Origin: Candidatus Poribacteria bacterium
GTDB taxonomy: Bacteria; Poribacteria; WGA-4E; WGA-3G
Reading direction: 5' to 3'
NCBI GenBank assembly: GCA_022828145.1
Contig: JAJEJA010000073.1
Location: 62,001-126,000 of the forward strand
DNA: 64,000 bases
A program made the position numbers and the translations under genes. Every line of letters starts with the position of its first letter. The stretch's first letter is position 1. Below the pieces are notes generated by a model. It was not told the DNA's origin, searched no databases, and saw only the letters and a list, made by a program, of their open reading frames with translations. Positions 9,774 through 19,704 of the stretch are shown piece by piece.

Positions 9774-10574
9774 ATGGAACAACATATAACAGATGCACAA
9801 TGGGAACATTTTGATGAATACGGTTTTGTCCGGATTGGACAAGTCGCTACTGATGACGAATTTGCACAGTTACAGCAACGCATGGATGATATTATGCTGG
9901 GTAAGACTGAGCTTGACTACGACAAGATCATGATGCAACTGGATCGTGCACCTGGAACAGATAGACCCGGCCCTCAGTCTGCTGGACATAAGGGGGCAAC
10001 GTTGTTGTATCGCAAAATTCAGAACCTTGAATTTGACCCTTACTTTTTAGCTTATCTTCAGAATCCAACGTTTGAGAAAGTCTGTGCAAGAATCTACGGT
10101 GAAGGGGTGCCTATACTATGCTTCCGAGCCATGTTTATGAATAAACCCGCAGGTGAAGGAACATACCTTGTCTGGCATCAAGACAGATGGACAGATCTGA
10201 ATCGTGACCCACAGATTACAATTTATACTGCATTGGATCCAGCAACGATAGAAAACGGATGTGTGCATATTATCCCCGGTTCACATAGCAGTCTAATTAA
10301 TCCTTCCCACGGTTCAGGTTTCTTAAATCAAGAACAGATTGATGACATTGTGGAAAATTCAACACCGCTTCCACTGGAATTGGAAGCAGGGGAAGTGGTA
10401 CTGTTACACAACTGGATGTTGCATAGTTCTGGAACAAACCAGACTGATATTCCTCGACGTGCATTTAGTGTGTGTTATATGCATGGGGACACACAATCAC
10501 GTGGAGGAGCAAAGTTTAGACGGGTGTTTGGTGAAGGTGCTTTGAGCTTGGAAGACTTAGCGAAGACTGCATAA
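9774..10574 (+). CDS. Phytanoyl-CoA dioxygenase (PhyH) family oxygenase
   Basis: 266 aa. PhyH-family Fe(II)/2-oxoglutarate-dependent oxygenases use an H-x-D...H facial triad on a double-stranded beta-helix. Here WHQDRW supplies H and D, and LHNWMLHSSGTNQTDIPRR supplies the distal His and a 2-oxoglutarate-binding Arg. VHIIPGSHSS is the usual PhyH strand between them. I place the start at ATG 9774 because GGAGG lies 5 nt before it; an upstream TTG at 9762 would overlap that ribosome-binding site. A Gfo/Idh/MocA gene follows 98 nt downstream, a pairing seen twice more in this window. The substrate is unknown; many bacterial members do not act on phytanoyl-CoA. Confidence 0.9.
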   Translation: MEQHITDAQWEHFDEYGFVRIGQVATDDEFAQLQQRMDDIMLGKTELDYDKIMMQLDRAPGTDRPGPQSAGHKGATLLYRKIQNLEFDPYFLAYLQNPTFEKVCARIYGEGVPILCFRAMFMNKPAGEGTYLVWHQDRWTDLNRDPQITIYTALDPATIENGCVHIIPGSHSSLINPSHGSGFLNQEQIDDIVENSTPLPLELEAGEVVLLHNWMLHSSGTNQTDIPRRAFSVCYMHGDTQSRGGAKFRRVFGEGALSLEDLAKTA

Positions 10575-10591
10575 AAACAATGATCTTAAAG

Positions 10592-10616
10592 GTAGTAGGC
10601 ACACTCCGTGTGCCGT
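10592..10616 (+). repeat. Short palindromic repeat (GTAGTAGGCACAC family)
   Basis: A 25-bp unit containing the near-palindrome GGCACACTCCGTGTGCC. Related units lie at 27328-27410 and 42026-42096, always between genes. Confidence 0.6.
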
Positions 10617-10672
10617 TCACACCACTCACATAAGATAGGACAATAATAAAACTTGGAATTAAGGAGAACACG

Positions 10673-11674
10673 ATGTCAAAAATTCGGCTTGCCATGATTG
10701 GCTGTGGCGGGAACTCAGGGGGTCATGCGCGACGCATGAATGGTAATACTGACGTTCAAATCGTTGGAACTTGTGATATAAATACCGATATTGCTAATCG
10801 TTATATTGATAGAAACCTACCTGACCTTTCACCACGTCCGAAAGCTTACGATGACATAGCAAAAATGTTGGATGAAGTAAAACCGGATGCAGTCGTAATT
10901 TCTACGCCACATACACTACATTTCGAACAAGGTATGCAAGCACTTGAAGCAGGTTGTCATGTCTTGATGGAAAAACCGATGGTTACCTCTTCAGAGGATG
11001 CCTATACATTGGCAAAGAAAGTTGAGGAGACAGGTCTAATCCTAACAATTGGATACAACACACCATGTTCAGCAAATTTTCACTATATCAGAGAGAGCAT
11101 CCGTAGTGGAGAATTCGGTAAATTAGAACTGGTAATCGGTTACATTACACAGAATTGGAAGAGAGCAACGGTTGGTGCGTGGCGTCAGAATCCGATACTT
11201 TCCGGTGGAGGACAGGCTTACGACAGCGGTGCACACCTTCTGAATAGTCTCTGTTGGACTGTAGAATCCAAAGTAGAAGAGGTCTACGCTTATACAGACA
11301 ATCAAGAGACAGAAGTTGATATCAATTCATCTATCAACATCAAATTTGAGAATGGTGTGCTTGCATCTATGGTAATCAGTGGAAACTGTCCAAGTCCAGG
11401 TGGGACACACATGGCACTTATCTTTGATAACGGCAGAATTGAAGTTGACGGTTGGGGTGGTGGTTGGATACGCGTTTGGAAAGGTGGAGAAGCGTTAGAT
11501 CCGCCGATTACACCAGAGATGTCTGCGGGGAACCCAGATGATAACTTCATTGACGCCATACTGGGTAGAGCAGAACCCCGCACTGATCCGATGAACGGGA
11601 TAATCCAATCTGAATTGATGGATCTGATTTACGAGTCTGCTGAAACGAAAATTCCAGCGCGTCCAAAACGTTAG
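10673..11674 (+). CDS. Gfo/Idh/MocA-family NAD(P)-dependent oxidoreductase
   Basis: 333 aa. The N-terminal Rossmann fold begins AMIGCGGNSGGHARRM (glycine-rich dinucleotide loop), and the family's E-K-P motif is present in HVLMEKPMVTS. The C-terminal alpha/beta domain has the usual GGGQAYDSGAHLLN segment. Such enzymes oxidise or reduce sugars, inositols and related hydroxy compounds. AAGGAG precedes the ATG. It follows a PhyH gene in the same direction and may be cotranscribed, although a palindromic repeat lies between. The exact substrate cannot be inferred. Confidence 0.88.
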   Translation: MSKIRLAMIGCGGNSGGHARRMNGNTDVQIVGTCDINTDIANRYIDRNLPDLSPRPKAYDDIAKMLDEVKPDAVVISTPHTLHFEQGMQALEAGCHVLMEKPMVTSSEDAYTLAKKVEETGLILTIGYNTPCSANFHYIRESIRSGEFGKLELVIGYITQNWKRATVGAWRQNPILSGGGQAYDSGAHLLNSLCWTVESKVEEVYAYTDNQETEVDINSSINIKFENGVLASMVISGNCPSPGGTHMALIFDNGRIEVDGWGGGWIRVWKGGEALDPPITPEMSAGNPDDNFIDAILGRAEPRTDPMNGIIQSELMDLIYESAETKIPARPKR

Positions 11675-11748
11675 GAATATGAAGCTACAGCAAACAGACT
11701 CTAAATCACATTCAGGATTAATGTCTTATTGTCTATAGGGAAGGATCT

Positions 11749-12033
11749 ATGTTTGAATTCATCGGTTTTTATTTCTCCAACATACATATGGTTCTGATAA
11801 TTTTTTTCTTTATTGTTTTCTTTGTCTTTTTCTTAATTGCAGTATATAGTATTTTTAACTATACTGAGACAGACAAACATGGGCGAAAATACAGAAGACC
11901 TTTGTTTTATCCTGGACGAATTTGCCCTGGGTGTGGACAGAAGATAATTACAAGAATTCCTACTTGTCCTTCGTGTGATCGTGATTTTTCTCAGGATCGT
12001 GATAACTCAAATATACAGCATAGCGACTCATAG
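11749..12033 (+). CDS. Small membrane protein with C-terminal zinc ribbon
   Basis: 94 aa, not recognised as a named family. Residues about 10-36 form one very hydrophobic helix (MVLIIFFFIVFFVFFLIAVY). After it come a basic stretch and two C-x2-C pairs (CPGCGQ and CPSCDRDF), a likely zinc ribbon on the cytoplasmic side. GAAGGA precedes the ATG. It lies just upstream of era in the same direction. Single-helix zinc-ribbon proteins of this kind have no assigned role that I know. Confidence 0.65.
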   Translation: MFEFIGFYFSNIHMVLIIFFFIVFFVFFLIAVYSIFNYTETDKHGRKYRRPLFYPGRICPGCGQKIITRIPTCPSCDRDFSQDRDNSNIQHSDS

Positions 12034-12091
12034 TTTTATGCAATTAACTAAGAATCATAGTTATCAATTTTGACTGGTTTTGGATAAATTT

Positions 12092-13048
12092 ATGTCAGAA
12101 ACCAACATGCATCAAGACACCATTGTTTCAGAAGATCAAGTCTTCATGTCAGGATTTGTCAGCATTATCGGTGCACCGAACGTTGGTAAATCCACGCTTC
12201 TCAATGCTTTCTTAGGACAAAAATTAGCGATTGTCACCCCAAAACCGCAGACGACACGCAATCAGATCCGCGGGATTGTCACGACTGATACACATCAGAT
12301 AGTGTTTGTAGATACGCCTGGTTTGATGGAACCGAAGTATCGGCTGCAGTCTGAGATGGTCAGAACTGCTTATGGTGCTTTGCGCGATGCTGATATAGTG
12401 CTTTTCATTGTAGATGGTGCGAATAGGAATGTTCCTATTGAGAATCAGATTTTAAACAGACTTCAGAAGACGCAATCCTCCAAAAAGATTCTTGTCATTA
12501 ACAAAGTTGACCTTGTTGACAAACCGACAATGTTACCTATTTTTGACGAGTTTAGCCGGCAGTTAGACTTTGATGAAATGATACCTATCTCAGCAAAAAC
12601 CCGTGATGGCGTGGATTTGTTACTCGGTCAGGTGAAGTCTTTACTATCCCCAGGACCGCAGTTTTTTCCTGAAGATCAACTCAGCGATTTACCTGAACGT
12701 TTTTTCATCTCTGAAACTGTCAGAGAGAAGATCATGCTTATCACCAAACGCGAAGTTCCCTATTCAACCGCCGTTGTGGTTGAGGAATTTGAACAGAGAC
12801 AGAAACGCAACGGAGAAGAGATTCTATATATCAGAGCGATTGTGTATACTGAAAAACAGACACAAAAGCAGATCATCATTGGAAAAGCCGGGAAGTTGAT
12901 TAAACGGATCGGAGAATTAGCACGGTCTGATATAGAAAGGTTCTTGGATAAAAAGGTCTTTTTAGAATTGTATGTAACTGTAAAATCGGATTGGCGTAGG
13001 GATGTGCGAAAACTTAAAGATATAGGTGGTTTATTCGAAATTGATTAA
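12092..13048 (+). CDS. era: GTPase Era
   Basis: 318 aa. Era is an essential GTPase that binds the 3' end of 16S rRNA during 30S ribosome maturation. The G motifs are visible: G1 GAPNVGKST, G3 DTPG, G4 NKVD and G5 ISAK. The C-terminal KH domain contains the conserved GKAGKLIKRIGELAR signature, and the protein ends with VKSDWRRDVRKLKDIG. I chose ATG 12092 over TTG 12080; both leave a 20-odd residue extension before the G domain. uvrA follows closely in the same direction. Confidence 0.95.
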   Translation: MSETNMHQDTIVSEDQVFMSGFVSIIGAPNVGKSTLLNAFLGQKLAIVTPKPQTTRNQIRGIVTTDTHQIVFVDTPGLMEPKYRLQSEMVRTAYGALRDADIVLFIVDGANRNVPIENQILNRLQKTQSSKKILVINKVDLVDKPTMLPIFDEFSRQLDFDEMIPISAKTRDGVDLLLGQVKSLLSPGPQFFPEDQLSDLPERFFISETVREKIMLITKREVPYSTAVVVEEFEQRQKRNGEEILYIRAIVYTEKQTQKQIIIGKAGKLIKRIGELARSDIERFLDKKVFLELYVTVKSDWRRDVRKLKDIGGLFEID

Positions 13049-13092
13049 AAAAGATTGTTCATGCTATGAACGCCAAGAGAGGATATGTTACG

Positions 13093-16000
13093 ATGACAGA
13101 TGCGTCAATAGATATTCACGGCGCGAGAGAACATAATCTAAAGAATATAGACATCCAATTACCGAAAGATAAACTGATTGTTTTCACAGGTGTAAGTGGT
13201 TCAGGTAAATCTTCACTTGCGATTGATACCCTATATGCAGAAGGTCAAAGACGTTATATCGAGTCCCTATCCGCTTATGCAAGGCAATTCTTGGGGCAGC
13301 TTGGCAAGGCAGAAGTAGATAAGATTGTCGGTTTGTCTCCCTCCATCGCGATTGACCAAGGTTCCACTGGTCATAATCCTCGTTCAACAGTTGCTACCGT
13401 AACAGAAATTTACGACTATCTTCGTGTTCTATTTGCGCGTGCTGGACAGTTTAATTGTCTTGAATGTGGTGCAGCTGTCGGTTCACAGACAGTAGCAGAC
13501 ATAGTGTCTCATATCCTTAGTTTTCCTGAACGAACGCGGCTTATGATATTAGCCCCTATCGTAAGAGGTAGACGTGGTGAATACCGAAGAGAATTGTCAA
13601 ATGCGCGTAAGCTGGGTTTTGTACGTGCAAGAATTGATGGTGAAGTCCACGAAATAAGTTCAAACATATCCCTAAATCCCAATCAAAGACATAATATAGA
13701 TATCGTTATAGATAGAATCATCATAAAGGATGGAATTGAAAGTCGCGTCACGGATGCTGTGGAAACTGCGCTCCGCATGGGGGACGATAGTCTAATTGTC
13801 AATACGCTGTCAACAGATAATAGGACAGGAAACGCAAAGTCAGTAGGTGAGGATTTACTTTTTAGTCGTCAATATGCGTGTGCGAAATGTCAGATTAGTT
13901 ATGATGTTCCTGAGCCTCGGCACTTCTCTTATAATAGTCCTTACGGAATGTGTCAGCAGTGTCGCGGTTTGGGTGTAGAAATGGCAATATCACCAAGATT
14001 AATTGTCAAAGATGAAAATCTTCCATTGCTTGAAGGAGCATTACTGTTGTGGGAGAATCCTGGACCTGAAGAGAGGATGGTTGCACGTACGTTGTCGTCG
14101 CATCTTGGATTCAGTTTGGAAACGCCTTGGAAAGATCTGAAACCTGAACAACAGCAGGAGATATTGTATGGTACAGGTGATAAGATTTTATCATTTAATC
14201 CTACATCAGGGGATAGTAGACGTCGGAGGAGAAGGGTTAAGGGTACTTTTCAAGGATTGATTCCTGCCCACGAGTCCCATTTCATTAGTGTTGGTGTTGA
14301 TGAGAGTGATAATTCGCATCTGCCAGATTATTTTACCAAAGTGCCGTGTCGGACATGTAATGGTACGCGCCTAAACGAATTAGTTACAGCAGTTACGATT
14401 GATGGTTTAAATATATCTGAAGTACTTGATAAGTCCATTGAAGATGCTGCAGTCTTCTTTAACACCGTTGAACTACCGGATCGTGAAGCATTCATTGCAA
14501 CAGAGCTGCTCAAAGAGATACGTTCACGGTTAGGTTTTTTGATGGATGTTGGCTTAGGTTATCTGACGCTATCGCGTTCTGCACCAACGTTATCAGGAGG
14601 TGAGGCACAGCGGATACGACTTGCCAGTCAGGTAGGGGCAGGTCTACGGGATGTGACTTATGTTCTGGATGAACCGAGTATTGGATTACATCCACGTGAC
14701 CATGCAGGTTTACTAAAAACACTTCTGAATCTACGTAATCAAGGAAATACTGTTATAGTCGTGGAACATGATGAATCGACAATGTTAGTTGCTGATTGGT
14801 TAGTAGATTTTGGTCCTGGGGCAGGTATAAAGGGTGGAGAGATAACCGGTATGGGAACGCCAGATCATTTCTTAAAGGAAAACAATTCGTTGACAGCACA
14901 ATATCTACGCGGAGAAAAGGAGATAGTCCATCCTGCAAGTCGACGTTCCACCGGAGAAAAGTGGATAGAAATTTGTAATGCACGACAGAATAATCTTAAA
15001 GAGGTTAGTCCAAGAATTCCAGTCGGTACATTATGTTGTGTTACCGGTGTTAGTGGGTCTGGTAAGAGTTCTCTTATCCACGACATACTCTACTGTGCGT
15101 TGGCAAGAGACTTAATGAAAGCTAAGATTGTTCCTGGGGATTACGACAAGATTCAGGGGATCATTGATGATAAGGTCGTTCCAGTGACGGATGTCATTGA
15201 TAAGATTATCAACATTGACATGGCACCCATCGGACGAACCCCGCGTTCCAATCCTGCTACATATACGAAGGTATTTGATGCTATTCGGAATTTTTTCACG
15301 AGTTTGCCAGATTCAAAACTTCGCGGTTATAAACCGGGGAGATTTAGTTTCAATGTGCCAAGTGGTAGATGTGAAGCTTGTAGTGGTAACGGTGCAAAAA
15401 AAGTCGACATGGGTTTGTTGGCTGATGTATGGATTGAATGTGAAGTCTGTAATGGTAAACGTTATAACAATGAAACATTGACAATCAAATACAAGGATAA
15501 GAATATATCAGATGTTCTTGAAATGGATATAGAAACTGCGCTTTCACATTTCGCTGATATACCGAAAATATCAAGAGGCTTACAATTGCTCCATGATGTA
15601 GGTCTTGAATACATCAAACTTGGACAACCAGCGCCAACGTTATCGGGTGGAGAAGCGCAACGCATTAAACTATCAAGAGAACTATCAAAGAGAAGCACTG
15701 GCAAAACGCTCTACATTCTGGATGAACCGACGACAGGTCTACATTTTGACGATGTAAACAAACTATTGACGATTCTTCACAGATTGGTGAATGAAGGGAA
15801 TACAGTAGTCGTTGTTGAACACAATCTTGAAGTGATTAATTCTGCTGACTATCTGATTGATTTAGGTCCAGAAGGGGGATTAGCAGGTGGAGAAATTGTT
15901 GCTGAAGGCACACCAGAAGAGGTAAGAAAAGTACCGAAATCGTATACGGGACAAGCACTTGAGGGTGAATTTGATTTGTGGAAACATCTTGATAAGAATG

Positions 16001-18816
16001 AAGACATAGCAGAGAACGGGAGATTACTGCATTCAACTTTAACCGAATCAGATTCAAATGGTCGTAAATCCATAGTTGTTCAAGGAGCGCAAGAAAACAA
16101 TCTGAAGCGGATTGACCTTGAGATTCCACATCAACAAATGACGGCTTTTACAGGTGTTAGCGGTTCTGGTAAGACTTCTCTTGCCCTTGATACTATTTAT
16201 GCAGAAGGCCAACGTCGTTATATAGAAACCCTCAGCACTTATGCCCGTCAATTTATTGGAACGATGGAGAAACCGAAGGTCTCTAAGATTGAAGGGTTGT
16301 CCCCTGCTATTGCCATTACACATTCAAGTCCAAGTCAGAATCCCCGTTCTACTGTAGCGACGATCACCGAGATTCACGATGGTCTACGGACACTCTATGC
16401 AAGATGGGGAAAGCCCCACTGTCCGAAATGTGACGTTGCGGTGCAACCGCAAACTGCTCAGCAGATCGTTGATCGTGTATATGACCTGTTAGAAACCGAA
16501 AGGGTAGACGTTCTTGCACCGCTGACAAACTTCAAAATCAATACAAATGAAGCAGAGGTTGTCATTTCTGCTGAGAAGCCCCCCGGTTTGAAAGGGAATG
16601 AGGACTATGCCGATGCTTTTCGTAGATTGCAAAAGGTCGGATATGCTCGCGTACAGATAGATGGAAAAGTGTTCCGCCTTGACGAAACTCCTGCCATATA
16701 CAAAAGACGTCGTCATGAAGTTTTCCTTGTAATTGATAGAGTCCAACTTATTGATGAAGAAAAGAGCCGATTCACTGAGACAATTGAATTAGCTCTGATT
16801 GAGAGTGAAGGGTTTGTTATTATTGAAGATAAGAGTAGAAGTGAGTATCCAGTCAGACATTTCTTCAGCGAACATGCGATGTGTTTGCGTTGTGGTCAAA
16901 ATTTTCCGCAACTTACACCGAGACATTTTTCGTTTAACAACAGATTAGGGGCATGTAGCATTTGTGATGGAATCGGTAGGTCACCGACCAATGAAATGAA
17001 AATATGCGAATCTTGCGATGGTACTCGGTTAGCTGAGTTTCCACGGAACGTAAAGTTCTGTGATACGACCATTGCAGATCTGATGGCGAAGCCGATTTCT
17101 GAGATCATCACATTCATTGATGATCGTGTGCAAGAAATTGAATCTTATCTCACAACGAACATCGGTACAAAAGAAGTTGAAGCCGCAAGAAATCAGATTA
17201 AAGATGTGTCTACCTCAAGGGCAACGTTGACAACGCTTCAATCACATACATCCCCAGAGTTTGAAGCGCAACTGTTAAGGCAGCTCCAGTTCCGTTTAAA
17301 GTTTTTATCAGAAATCGGTCTCGGTTATCTTGGATTGGACCGTACCGCGCCAACACTCTCAGGGGGAGAAATTCGACGGATACGCCTTGCAAGTCAACTG
17401 GGAACAGGATTGACAGGGGTAACGTATATTCTTGATGAACCGAGTATTGGGTTACATTCGCGCGATCAAGAACGTCTTATTTTGGCGATGAAGGATTTGA
17501 GGGATATTGGGAATAGCGTCCTTGTTGTAGAACATGATAGAGATACGATACTATCAGCAGACCATATCATAGATTTCGGTCCAAAAGCGGGTAAACTGGG
17601 TGGAAAAATCGTTGCTACAGGTACCCCTTCCGAATTCACATGCAAAAAACCTATCTACTTTACACATGCTGTTGATAAGGATCCCTCTGATGATGATACT
17701 GATTCTGTGCCAGGTGTGCATGATAGAGGATTGACACAAGCCTACTTATCTGACGAGATGCAAATACCTGTTCCAGCAGTCCGTAGGAAGGGTTCAGGAA
17801 ATTGGTTGAAATTATTTGGGGCAAGTACCAATAACCTCAAAGGAATAGACATTAGTATCCCCTTCGGTACATTCACATGTGTAACGGGTGTCTCTGGCTG
17901 CGGCAAGAGTTCACTTATAGAAGGCACATTACGTCCGGCACTTGAGGGTCGGAAGTCCATCAGAAGTGGAAATATGCGTAAAGATAATTCCACTGTAGAG
18001 GCAGTCTATGATCGCGTTCAAGGGGTATCCAACATAGAGAGAGTTATCCATATTGATCAGAAACCTATCGGTGAAACACCCCGTTCAAATCCTGCGACTT
18101 ACACAGATCTGTTCACGAAGATAAGAGAGTTGTTTGCTGAATTACCGGATGCGAAAGTGCGTGGTTTCAATCGAGGCAGATTCAGTTTCAATTTATCTTA
18201 CGGACAGTGTGAAGTATGTGATGGTCACAGATATAACCGTGTCGAGATGCATTTCCTTCCTGATGTCTGGATCCCATGTGAAAATTGTAATAATACTGGC
18301 TATAACGCTGAAACACTTGAGGTGCAATATAAGGGAAAGAACATCGCTGAAGTATTGCAGATGACCGTGCGTGAAGCACTTGAGCTTTTTAGTAACATCA
18401 GTCGTATCAAACGACCCCTGCAGATGTTGTCGGATGTTGGTTTGGATTACATTCAGTTAGGTCAAGCAGCGACAACGTTATCAGGTGGAGAGGCGCAACG
18501 TGTAAAGCTTGCGAAGGAGCTCGCGCGTAGACAGACCGGTACGACCCTCTATATAATGGATGAACCGACGACAGGATTACATTTTGATGATGTACAGAAA
18601 CTGCTTCAAGTGCTGAATAAACTGGTTGATGCGGGTAATACGATCGTAACCATAGAGCATAATCTTGATGTCATAAAATCTGCAGATTGGGTGATTGATT
18701 TGGGACCTGAAGGGAGCGATGCTGGCGGGTATCTGGTAGCGATGGGGACACCTGAAGAGGTCGCTGAAGTTAAGGAATCACATACTGCAAGGTTTTTACG
18801 TGAAGTTTTGGCGTGA
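13093..18816 (+). CDS. uvrA: Double-length excinuclease ABC subunit A (two fused UvrA units)
   Basis: 1907 aa, twice the usual 940 or so. UvrA is the damage-recognition ATPase of nucleotide excision repair. Two complete UvrA units are joined in one frame at about residue 990. Each has two ABC ATPase modules, giving four Walker A motifs (GVSGSGKSS at about 33 and 652, GVSGSGKTS at about 1021, GVSGCGKSS at about 1599). The four LSGGE signatures are at about 500, 850, 1422 and 1796, each followed by a Walker B (LDEPS/LDEPT/MDEPT). Zinc-finger C-x2-C pairs are kept in both halves. All four ATP sites look intact, so neither half is obviously dead. ATG 13093 has AGAGAGGA 9 nt upstream; ATG 13066 is possible. 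A UvrA normally dimerises, so this chain could act as a built-in dimer (inference). Confidence 0.93.
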   Translation: MTDASIDIHGAREHNLKNIDIQLPKDKLIVFTGVSGSGKSSLAIDTLYAEGQRRYIESLSAYARQFLGQLGKAEVDKIVGLSPSIAIDQGSTGHNPRSTVATVTEIYDYLRVLFARAGQFNCLECGAAVGSQTVADIVSHILSFPERTRLMILAPIVRGRRGEYRRELSNARKLGFVRARIDGEVHEISSNISLNPNQRHNIDIVIDRIIIKDGIESRVTDAVETALRMGDDSLIVNTLSTDNRTGNAKSVGEDLLFSRQYACAKCQISYDVPEPRHFSYNSPYGMCQQCRGLGVEMAISPRLIVKDENLPLLEGALLLWENPGPEERMVARTLSSHLGFSLETPWKDLKPEQQQEILYGTGDKILSFNPTSGDSRRRRRRVKGTFQGLIPAHESHFISVGVDESDNSHLPDYFTKVPCRTCNGTRLNELVTAVTIDGLNISEVLDKSIEDAAVFFNTVELPDREAFIATELLKEIRSRLGFLMDVGLGYLTLSRSAPTLSGGEAQRIRLASQVGAGLRDVTYVLDEPSIGLHPRDHAGLLKTLLNLRNQGNTVIVVEHDESTMLVADWLVDFGPGAGIKGGEITGMGTPDHFLKENNSLTAQYLRGEKEIVHPASRRSTGEKWIEICNARQNNLKEVSPRIPVGTLCCVTGVSGSGKSSLIHDILYCALARDLMKAKIVPGDYDKIQGIIDDKVVPVTDVIDKIINIDMAPIGRTPRSNPATYTKVFDAIRNFFTSLPDSKLRGYKPGRFSFNVPSGRCEACSGNGAKKVDMGLLADVWIECEVCNGKRYNNETLTIKYKDKNISDVLEMDIETALSHFADIPKISRGLQLLHDVGLEYIKLGQPAPTLSGGEAQRIKLSRELSKRSTGKTLYILDEPTTGLHFDDVNKLLTILHRLVNEGNTVVVVEHNLEVINSADYLIDLGPEGGLAGGEIVAEGTPEEVRKVPKSYTGQALEGEFDLWKHLDKNEDIAENGRLLHSTLTESDSNGRKSIVVQGAQENNLKRIDLEIPHQQMTAFTGVSGSGKTSLALDTIYAEGQRRYIETLSTYARQFIGTMEKPKVSKIEGLSPAIAITHSSPSQNPRSTVATITEIHDGLRTLYARWGKPHCPKCDVAVQPQTAQQIVDRVYDLLETERVDVLAPLTNFKINTNEAEVVISAEKPPGLKGNEDYADAFRRLQKVGYARVQIDGKVFRLDETPAIYKRRRHEVFLVIDRVQLIDEEKSRFTETIELALIESEGFVIIEDKSRSEYPVRHFFSEHAMCLRCGQNFPQLTPRHFSFNNRLGACSICDGIGRSPTNEMKICESCDGTRLAEFPRNVKFCDTTIADLMAKPISEIITFIDDRVQEIESYLTTNIGTKEVEAARNQIKDVSTSRATLTTLQSHTSPEFEAQLLRQLQFRLKFLSEIGLGYLGLDRTAPTLSGGEIRRIRLASQLGTGLTGVTYILDEPSIGLHSRDQERLILAMKDLRDIGNSVLVVEHDRDTILSADHIIDFGPKAGKLGGKIVATGTPSEFTCKKPIYFTHAVDKDPSDDDTDSVPGVHDRGLTQAYLSDEMQIPVPAVRRKGSGNWLKLFGASTNNLKGIDISIPFGTFTCVTGVSGCGKSSLIEGTLRPALEGRKSIRSGNMRKDNSTVEAVYDRVQGVSNIERVIHIDQKPIGETPRSNPATYTDLFTKIRELFAELPDAKVRGFNRGRFSFNLSYGQCEVCDGHRYNRVEMHFLPDVWIPCENCNNTGYNAETLEVQYKGKNIAEVLQMTVREALELFSNISRIKRPLQMLSDVGLDYIQLGQAATTLSGGEAQRVKLAKELARRQTGTTLYIMDEPTTGLHFDDVQKLLQVLNKLVDAGNTIVTIEHNLDVIKSADWVIDLGPEGSDAGGYLVAMGTPEEVAEVKESHTARFLREVLA

Positions 18817-18874
18817 AGTGTTGCCGTAACGTAGAGACAACTGGGAATTTGCACTTAAATGCTAACCGTTCTGT

Positions 18875-19678
18875 TTAACGAAATCCGATCTCTGTCCTAT
18901 ACCAGTTTGTACCTTTGTCAGGTTCACGAAATGGTATGTTTCTTCCCAATAGCTGCTTGAGAACATCGCTTTCACCTGAAAGTTCTTCATCTGTCAATTG
19001 ACGTGGCATATCTTCCTGTGGATATATGACAGCACGATTATACATACCGAGCAATCCAACCCGTGCTGTATCTGTTGTATTCGGGAGGCATTGATGCCAG
19101 ATAGCACCGTTTGTGAATAGTATGGATCCTTTTGGTGCAATGGCAACATTCATCTCAAGTTTTTCTGCTTCTCCCAGTTCAGGACGGCGTAATGTTTTAT
19201 GTGATTCGGGAATACATGCGGTTGCCCCGTTATCAGCGGTGAAGTCATTTAACATCCAGACAGTCTGTCCTGTTAAGGAACCGGATGGGTAAGGTGTCTG
19301 CATTGCCCAATACGGATAGTCAATATGCCATCCGCCTGCTGGAGCACCAGGTCCAACGATATTTGCCGTGAATGTGGATGCGATCATATCTTCTCCGAGC
19401 ATCCTTTTCCAGACTGCCACAACTGTGGGGTGTTGTATGAGTTTTCGGAAAATTGGAGATTTGCCGACAATTGCCCATACCCGTCGAATTTTTCCATTAC
19501 CATAACTGTGGTCAAGGCCGTTTGCGATATCGTCTTCAACCAGACGCATTATGGTTTCACGTGCCTCATCAGCTTCTTCTGCTGTGATGACATTCTCAAT
19601 TATATGGAATCCGATTTCCCGTAGGTCATGTTCAACAAGATCAAGTCTTTCAGAATTTAATGCTGATTTTATTAGCAT
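18875..19678 (-). CDS. Phytanoyl-CoA dioxygenase (PhyH) family oxygenase
   Basis: 267 aa. The iron-binding H-x-D is in GGWHIDYPYW and the distal His in GAIWHQCLPN, followed by an Arg (TARVGLLGMY) in the 2-oxoglutarate position. ACIPESHKTL takes the place of the usual PGSHK strand. GAGGAAG lies 5 nt before the ATG. It is convergent with uvrA and diverges in sequence from the other four PhyH proteins of the window, so it is not a recent local duplicate. Substrate unknown. Confidence 0.87.
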   Translation of the reverse strand: MLIKSALNSERLDLVEHDLREIGFHIIENVITAEEADEARETIMRLVEDDIANGLDHSYGNGKIRRVWAIVGKSPIFRKLIQHPTVVAVWKRMLGEDMIASTFTANIVGPGAPAGGWHIDYPYWAMQTPYPSGSLTGQTVWMLNDFTADNGATACIPESHKTLRRPELGEAEKLEMNVAIAPKGSILFTNGAIWHQCLPNTTDTARVGLLGMYNRAVIYPQEDMPRQLTDEELSGESDVLKQLLGRNIPFREPDKGTNWYRTEIGFR

Positions 19679-19704
19679 TTAACTTCCTCTATGCTAACTA
19701 TAGT

